A stretch of DNA of 64,000 nt, from contig NC_135041.1 of assembly GCF_051020975.1 (NCBI RefSeq), positions 14,458,256-14,522,255 on the forward strand, written 5' to 3'. Numbering within the stretch: the first letter of the stretch is position 1; each line of letters opens with the position of its first letter. Below the pieces are notes generated by a model. The model was not told where the DNA came from, searched no databases, and worked only from the letters and a program-made list of their open reading frames with translations. The stretch comes from Osmia lignaria lignaria. Taxonomy: Eukaryota; Arthropoda; Insecta; Hymenoptera; Megachilidae. Both the position numbers and the translations under genes were made by a program. Below are positions 56,801 through 64,000 of this stretch, one piece after another.

Positions 56801-59800
56801 ACGATAGAAAGAGAGATACTGTAAATGATGTTGGAAGATGAAGGATAGAGAAGAGGAACGAAGAAGAGGGAAACAGAGAGACAGAAGCGCCGTCCTTAGG
56901 GAGGAAGCCCCTTTGTGCGGAGATTTTCTCCCTCTGTTTCATTCTCATACATTTTGCTTTCATATTTTTCTACACAGCATCATCTATTACCCCAGGTGTT
57001 CGATGTCTGTTTTCTTCATTTCTCCTTTTATACTTAGTAAATTTCTTCTGTCAATACATGATCCACCGTAGAATCTTCCACATGTTAGTACAGGTGCGCA
57101 AAGTTTTCTTCTTCATTTTGCTCATTACTTTTCCTATCGATACACGACTGACTGTACCGTCTCCTGTTACTCCAGGCGGGCAATGTACATTTCCTTCAAC
57201 TTTTTCCTTTTATCCATGCGTCTTTTTTCTCCGTTTGCGACTCTTGTACGACCGCCAGTATTCCCCTCCAACTGCATTACTCCCCACTCCTGCTGGTAGC
57301 GTCACGACCGCGAGTTGCTTTCTCCGTTTATCGTGGTGTGTCGGCCGATAGCAGATAGCGGTCGCGGCGCTGGTACCTGGCGAACGCCTGGAGAACGGTA
57401 CCGTCAGTCTGTGCCTCGTTCTTCGTTGCCTCTGCATGTATTTCTGATCACTGAAATCTTGTGTGTCTCCTCTCGAAATCATCGCGTATCCCCTCTTCCT
57501 TTCTCCATACACCTTTCTTTTTTTTTCTTTTATTCACCATTTTATATCTCCTTCCTGTCTTCCCTTCTCTTCCGTTCTTCCATATTGTTTGTTATTAATA
57601 GCAAGCCAGTTGGTGCATATTCTTGTGGATCGGTTCGATGTTTGGTCTGGGAAATAATAGAAAGGTGCTCAAATACTCGGCCATCGATACTTCTTTCTCC
57701 ATCGACGTCGAAGATACCGTCACGTGTTTCTGCAGGTTAGTTGCTGATGTTGTTGTGTGCGTTACGTGTTGTCCGAGAGAAATCCTTTCCAATATTCTTT
57801 GGCTGGTTAGTTGGCACACTTTAATACGAATTATTAACGCGTTTAATACAGTAGTGAAACCGACCGTATGTGGCACGATACGCTGTGGTTATACTTAATC
57901 ATTTAGAATACCGTTTCATTTTCCAATTAAAATTTTCCACTTGCCAGCTTGCAGAATTTTAATCTCATAAATAATAGTTAGAGATGCCTAAGAGGTGTAT
58001 TTGAATCGCTTAGGGTTAACACAATTTAGTTGAAAATAAAAGGTAAATAAGTTGAAAACAAGTATTGGACGCAAAAAGATAGTAATAGAATACCTAGTCA
58101 GTAATACGTGAAGAAGATTCGAAGCTGATTGTGTGTGTGTCTCGAGGATTGTTTGAACGGCGTTGATAACAAGCGAACGAGAGATCGCTTTTGACACGTC
58201 AGCCAACGAGCCAACTGACGATGAGACAATGTGCAAACAATTGGTACCGAAGGAATTAACGCTCCTATCGGCCTTGATAACAAGGCTTGAAAAAAAGAGC
58301 ATCGCAAAGTCTCATGATCAGTGAATTTTTCGCTGGTACCGCTAGAAGTGTAACAATTCCGTCAATTAGGAAAATTCAAATGGCATTGAACGCGTGATGC
58401 ACATTCTTCGTGCTATCGTAATTCACGATTGCAATAACAAACTGGAAAAATAAATTTGTTGTGTTACGTAATGCAACATGTAATTGATCAGGTTCTAAAT
58501 TTTTAAGTGACTCACGTGAATCAAAGTAAAATACAATTTAGCTTGTTGCAAAACAAGTTTCCAAATTTGAGTATTGCAATATTGATCTTTATGATGAAAT
58601 CTTCCCAAGATCGGATCCCGAATCGCGTCAGAGATATTTCGAATTCACTACACTTGAACCAAATCTTCTCGAATCAAGAATAGTAACAAAATGAAACGTA
58701 TATTTAATTGAGACAAACCGAATCCGCAGCTGTTCGGATTGATTCAGTTTCGAACCGGAAAGTAATATTATTTTTGGAAATGAAATACGAAATATTTTAT
58801 TCAGGAACGAGATTAATACTTATAATTAATAATACGGGTTTAGATAAAGAAACGATGGACGAATTAGTTTTATCTAGTTTAATTTTCCAAGCGTAAATCA
58901 CTATAGAGCATATTCGCGTTCTTTTTATTATTTTTTCTTCATAAGGAATTATACCTTCTATGATAAATGAAAGTAGCGTGAGTTTGATGGATCACAGATA
59001 TCACATTGCCAAATTGGTTGGCACGTCGAATAGATTTTTCGGCATCCAAACGTCACTTTGATACAACAGATTAATTTATTTCCACTGGGAGAGGAAAAAA
59101 CTGACGCTGGCCAACTCCGTATGCGGCTGGCCAATATTTTTTAATGAAAAAAACTTGGACGTTATGTCGGTGCAACTATCTAAGAAACATATTTATGGGG
59201 TGTAGTTCAACCGACGCGTCTATTATTGCAATTTTCCACCGGAGTTTCGTAACTGCAATTTTCCTTATAAATTGCGTAAATTTAAATTTCCAAGTTCATT
59301 AGCGTGGCGATTCATTTCGAAAGAAATGAAAATCACGGTTGAAATCCGGTCAAGAAATCCGCTAGTACGAAAAGATCGGAGAAGTTTTGTTGGAACGTCG
59401 ACCGGTGTTATTGTCCGGGGTTTCGTTCGCTTATGGCGCCTCTCCAAGAACAAGTATTCGTTCACGCTGCTTTATGTTCGCTGTTGCTCGCGAAGATATG
59501 CTTCTTCCGAGCAAACCTGTCCCAGTCCGGTAGAAACAGCTATAAAACTCTTCAACGCTCGTCCAACGAACGAGCAGCATCTTTGAAACGAGTTTCTGCG
59601 ATGCAGATGGATTGAAACTGTTCGAATTCAACGATTTTTACAATCTTTTCTATGAAACGTACGCAATGGGTGCTTTAGGAGAAGTTGGACACATAAATTT
59701 TTCACAAAACCTTTCGAAACTAAAAATATAAAAGGTAAAAATGAGAAGAGTCGGAAGTTAAATTTAGACTGTCACTGTACCAGCAATCCATCATCCAAGA

Positions 59801-62800
59801 GTTAACTTTCACCGCTACGAGATTCAGAGCATAAAATCTCTACCTTCTTCAAACGCTGTTTCTTTTTATAATGAAAACTTTATTTAAATGACCATTATAC
59901 GAGAGCAGCAATTTCAAATGGCTAGCTATATTTTCTGTTTAATGTCGTCACGTAGGCTGGTTGATGATATCATTACATAGCAGGTTTTTTTCTTATGGCC
60001 TTCGATGTTACACTATTATTTATACATAAAGAACATTAATGAAAAGAGTTGGCGTTCAAGAGGAATTCAACACAAGTATGTACTGTGATGTTCGTCAGGC
60101 TTCTCTTTCTTCGAGAACAGAGATTTCTATTTTGGAAAGCGATCCTTTGATGGTCAAGAAATTTAGTACATAACAGTCTTCTCAGCATTTGCATCGCTTA
60201 ATTGTTTTGCATCATCGATTGTTCAACGTAAATGCACATCCATGGATTCGGGAACAATGTTTCATTGTTTCTAATAGCTTTCTCGCCAAAAGCCATTGTT
60301 CAATGGTTAGTTGCTAACGGAACAATGTTCCTATTTCTCGCGATAGTTTGACTGCACTGCTATGGTATTTATCAAAAATCCGAATTAACTTGTCTACGCT
60401 TGTCTATCCCCCATGTGGTATTCAGCGTGCTAACAGTGTTCTGTATTAATTATTTTTTTGGAAAATTTGAAACGGAGAGAGTAGCGAATGCCCATCACGA
60501 GTGGTATCGCTCCCTTAACCACGTGCTTCCAGCCGAGACGTCACATATCCGTCAAGTTATTATGTCAAACGCACACACTGTTAGAGAAACCACGCAAAGC
60601 TCCATGTTCCACTTCGAAATTGAACGCATCGCTAGAAACCCCTGTCTACCAACCCCTTTCGTTACCATGGTTGCCCGTAAGCTGATCTTTCGCAATCTCT
60701 GACGGTTCATATACATATGTAGTCATCGATGAAATTTCAATTTCAGTTTCGAATTTCACTTTCATTCGTTTAAAAATTACGCGTTCAACTTCGGGTCAAT
60801 GTTGAAGTTAAAATGAGTTAGGACATTGAATAATAAAGGATATTGACGCGGAACATTGGCGACGTTCGCTTGCTCTCCTTTCTTCCAGGAGTTGGAATGT
60901 GACATAGGCATTAAGGTTAAGTAAATGTTTGCTTTTCACGGTGGTCTGCTCGTTGAAACATCACGCCTCTATAATGTCAGATCGATGCCAAAATTAATAT
61001 GCGACGCTGTGTTGCGGTTTCAATCCGGACTTCGATATAGAGTGTCGTCAGAATTAAATTTCCATCGCTGGAATAATTGACGGTTCAATATTGACCCTTT
61101 GTTAGCTGGATAAAAATTCATCCTTCTTACCAGCCAGACACTTTACGTCATTGCAAATCTCTTTTCATTCGCATTATTATAACGATGAACTCTACTGCTA
61201 TTGTACAATTTTAGCAAGATTCTTCGAGCAACTCTTCTGTCTTTTTGTTAGTCAATTACTGTAGCCAGGGTGTTTAAGAAGGACCGTTACGAGTAACGAA
61301 GAGACGGGGACGACAAAGGATAAGAATGACTACAAAAGAATCTTCTCGAGCGGTGTTAAAACTCCTGAAAAGTGTTCCATGCTTGGATATCATTGTTTCC
61401 TTCGCGTCAAAAAGAATTCAGACGTTATGCAACGCTTGTTACCCGGTACCCAAGACTTGAAGAAATTGCGAGAAGAATACGGTCGACCGACCGGGGTGCG
61501 GTGCTGCAGCGGTGGTTGGTTCTTGGTTAAAATTAAATTCGAGACGTAAGCGAAACGGTTAATTAAGCAAAGTACCCCTTCGCGCGATTTGCCTTATATC
61601 TACGGTCTTTCGTTTTATTCGAAAGCGTAGTTAAAACTTCGAACCTTTAAATTAAAAATATTAATTTAGGTGCAATGTACGATTATCTTTAGCTGATACA
61701 AGGTAATATCTTTAGAAAACATCAAATAAATAAATATTTTGTTTCCTTAAGGGGAAGGAAAAAAGGTTGAAATCGTAGAGAACGATCGTTCCGTTCTTCC
61801 GAGGAGAATCATTCTCGAAGTTCCTTCCCGATATCGATTCGACACACATTTTGCGTTCACGTGCCACGGTTACGATACGCAAACTCGTTTCCCTCCAAGA
61901 AATCTTTGCTTTGTCCTCCAAGTACAAGTATCACGATCGGTTTCTTCTTTGGCCGAAGAATAGAACCCACCCTCTGTTCGCGTGAAACCTTTCGAGGCTT
62001 TCTCCGTGTTTCGCGAAACGAAAAACGGGTGGTGATCTTACGAAAGCCACGTAACACGAGCCGATTGATGGACTTTCGGTCTTCCTGTAGAAAGGAAACC
62101 CTGCGAAGGATGTAGAGAGTAGTAAATGTTGTACATAGAAAACTCTTCTTCGGGTAATGGTTGCCATTGCTGTTGAAATCTTCGCGTTCAGATTTAATAT
62201 ACGAATTTTAATTAAGCGGTATTAAACGGGTATTAAACGATTTCAAAGGTTAACCTTCAAAGCTTAAATCTTTTAGTTACGTAATTATCCAGACAATCGA
62301 GCATTTCTTGGTGCGAGGCTAACAGGATGGATGGCACTTCGAAATTCGGCGCCAGCCACCGTCGCTTCCTCTTCTGCTCGGCAGGATTACACGCGAAGAG
62401 GAGACGCGATCGATGGATGAATGGCGCCTGAGAGGCGCCTCTACTCCTCCTTGCCTCCACCAGAACTTTTCCTACGTTTGTTTACACGATATTCCCTTTC
62501 TACGTACAATCGCAGCCATTAATTGTCCCTAAAACCATACTTCAACCCCATTCTACGACACAGCGTTCCATCGAATCGGAACGACGGCTCCCTTCTTCCG
62601 TATACCAGCATTTTCTCGTATCACTTGCAGGCTTTCCATGGGTGATCGTTGATTAAAACTTGGACGGAAATAGTGGAATAGGGACTGAGAAAGTTTCTTC
62701 TTCCGTCAACTGGTTGTAGATACCAAGGATCCGTCCGAAAGGTCGGCGACGCATGGGACTTAGACTCTAGGGGACTTATTTCGCCAAAATAGTCGAATAG

Positions 62801-64000
62801 AACTTTGAAATTTTTTTCTCTCTGTCGACTCGTTCTTCCTACTAAGTTTTCTTCGCAATACAAAATTATAAATTTATTTTTCCCCGGGTAATTTTAAGCT
62901 CACAGCTGATTAAAATGAAACACTCCTCAGAGATTTCATTCAGCTGCAATTTTACCTATGAAACATTGAACAGAGTTAATAATTGAGTCTCTCTTGTAAT
63001 TAAAAATGCAACAGCTGGAAACAGTAAGAGGTTTTACATTTCCACTATGATTTAAAATCATGATTAACGATTTAATTTTCCTTCCAATGCCTGTATGTAT
63101 TGTATAAAGTTTACTATAAAGTTTAGTATTGATTTTTTTTTCACGATGATTAAACCGTGGAGTGCCATTTTTTTTGCGGCTTAAACTTCGAGCAAGTAAT
63201 TATATGTAAACGAAGTAGCTGGTGGTGTAATTGAAGTGGTTGGCAAAGTTCTGAAAATTGAAAAACGATGCTCCACCATATGGTACCCGCTTTCCTGACT
63301 GCGTTTATTTAACGATAAACGAGCGATATTGATCGTTCTGCAAAGTGTTGAACGATAAAAAGTACAGCGCGTAATGGAACGCACGAAATTAATCTCTCGG
63401 ACAGTTTTAATCGGTGTATCTCTCAGAATAAAACAGGTTCGTGCATATGTTGGTTGAGTTCTCTTATTGTTAAGAAAAGCTTGAAGATGTAATTAATAAA
63501 ACTATGTCACTCGAGTGTATCGATACTAGGAGCATAAAAATATAAAATTATGCAGTTTTTCCTCGACAAATATCACGAATGGAACATAACGTTTCCATTT
63601 GCTCCACATTGAATCCACATTGCTTCGTTTCACGATTTCTTCTTGTTTGAGCCAAGCAATCGTTTGCATAATATTTAAATTAACCTTTTCACTTGCGGCA
63701 GAGTATACGACTACATACCGTAATAATTCAGTGAATTCATTGATACTCGAACTTGATTCAAAAGTTTCCTTCACTGACAAACACACTTCGATTCGCTTCT
63801 TATAACGAGAACATGAATTCTCAGTTGGTTCTTTGCGAGTATTAGAAGGAAGAAATCGAAGATCCTCGGGTATTACCTATTTGCCCCGGTCGACTCTACA
63901 CGCGATGAACACATCTCGAAAGGCTTTCGCAACGCGTTTTCTCCGCTTTCTACAAAATGCATCATTACCGTGTCTTGGTGCTTCGTGCTTCGTGCTAAAA
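50887..64000. other. 13-kb gene-poor stretch, probable first intron
   Basis: No recognisable coding exon on either strand. Open stretches of 100-140 codons (53,399-53,758 plus, 57,315-57,740 plus, 60,400-60,702 plus) are low-complexity or lack any family signature. GC-rich patches at 54,640-54,780, 57,220-57,430 and 62,330-62,460 could be regulatory. Small palindromes are listed in the findings. Confidence 0.5.

Noticed and set aside
57315..57740. 141-codon open stretch
   Set aside because: Open because of pyrimidine-rich low complexity (Ser/Phe/Leu runs); no recognisable protein.

Overview
This is nuclear DNA from an insect, most likely a hymenopteran and possibly a bee. The evidence is AT-rich sequence with spliced genes, a CYP9-type cytochrome P450, an arthropod-style neuropeptide receptor and a motile-cilium dynein. 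The species call is inference.

The left 40 kb is one minus-strand gene, axonemal dynein heavy chain 1 (DNAH1). It starts near 39,754 and runs off the left edge of the window. I could place 44 coding exons (39,754 down to 79) whose phases join without a break, giving 2,897 codons: dynein tail, linker, AAA1 to AAA4, first stalk helix and start of the microtubule-binding region. AAA5, AAA6 and the C-terminus lie outside. Exon 5's donor is the only boundary left with two options.

Intron 23 of DNAH1 (10,196-28,714, about 18.5 kb) holds two genes on the opposite strand. The outer one is a four-exon class A peptide GPCR (13,980-23,714, 470 aa). Inside that receptor's first intron sits a complete two-exon CYP9-like P450 (17,684-19,365, 511 aa) with its own TATA/initiator and poly(A) signals. 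The arrangement is a gene within a gene within a gene.

From 40 to 50 kb no known protein family is visible, but the sequence is highly structured. It contains a G-quadruplex-type tract, at least 22 copies of CGCAAC(A/G)CT, a 458-bp tandem duplication with conserved hairpins, and a 314-bp block present twice at about 98% identity. It also has a run of minus-strand exon-like segments with strong splice sites, and two copies of a CCAAT-containing promoter and first exon. I read this as a minus-strand, multi-promoter gene that is non-coding or encodes micropeptides and has grown by exon duplication. One candidate 44-aa tail-anchored peptide lies in it. This is the least explained part of the window.

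At 50.3-50.9 kb there is a probable plus-strand 5' untranslated exon with a CTG/TGC repeat and a good splice donor. The remaining 13 kb has no coding sequence I can support and is probably the long first intron of that gene.
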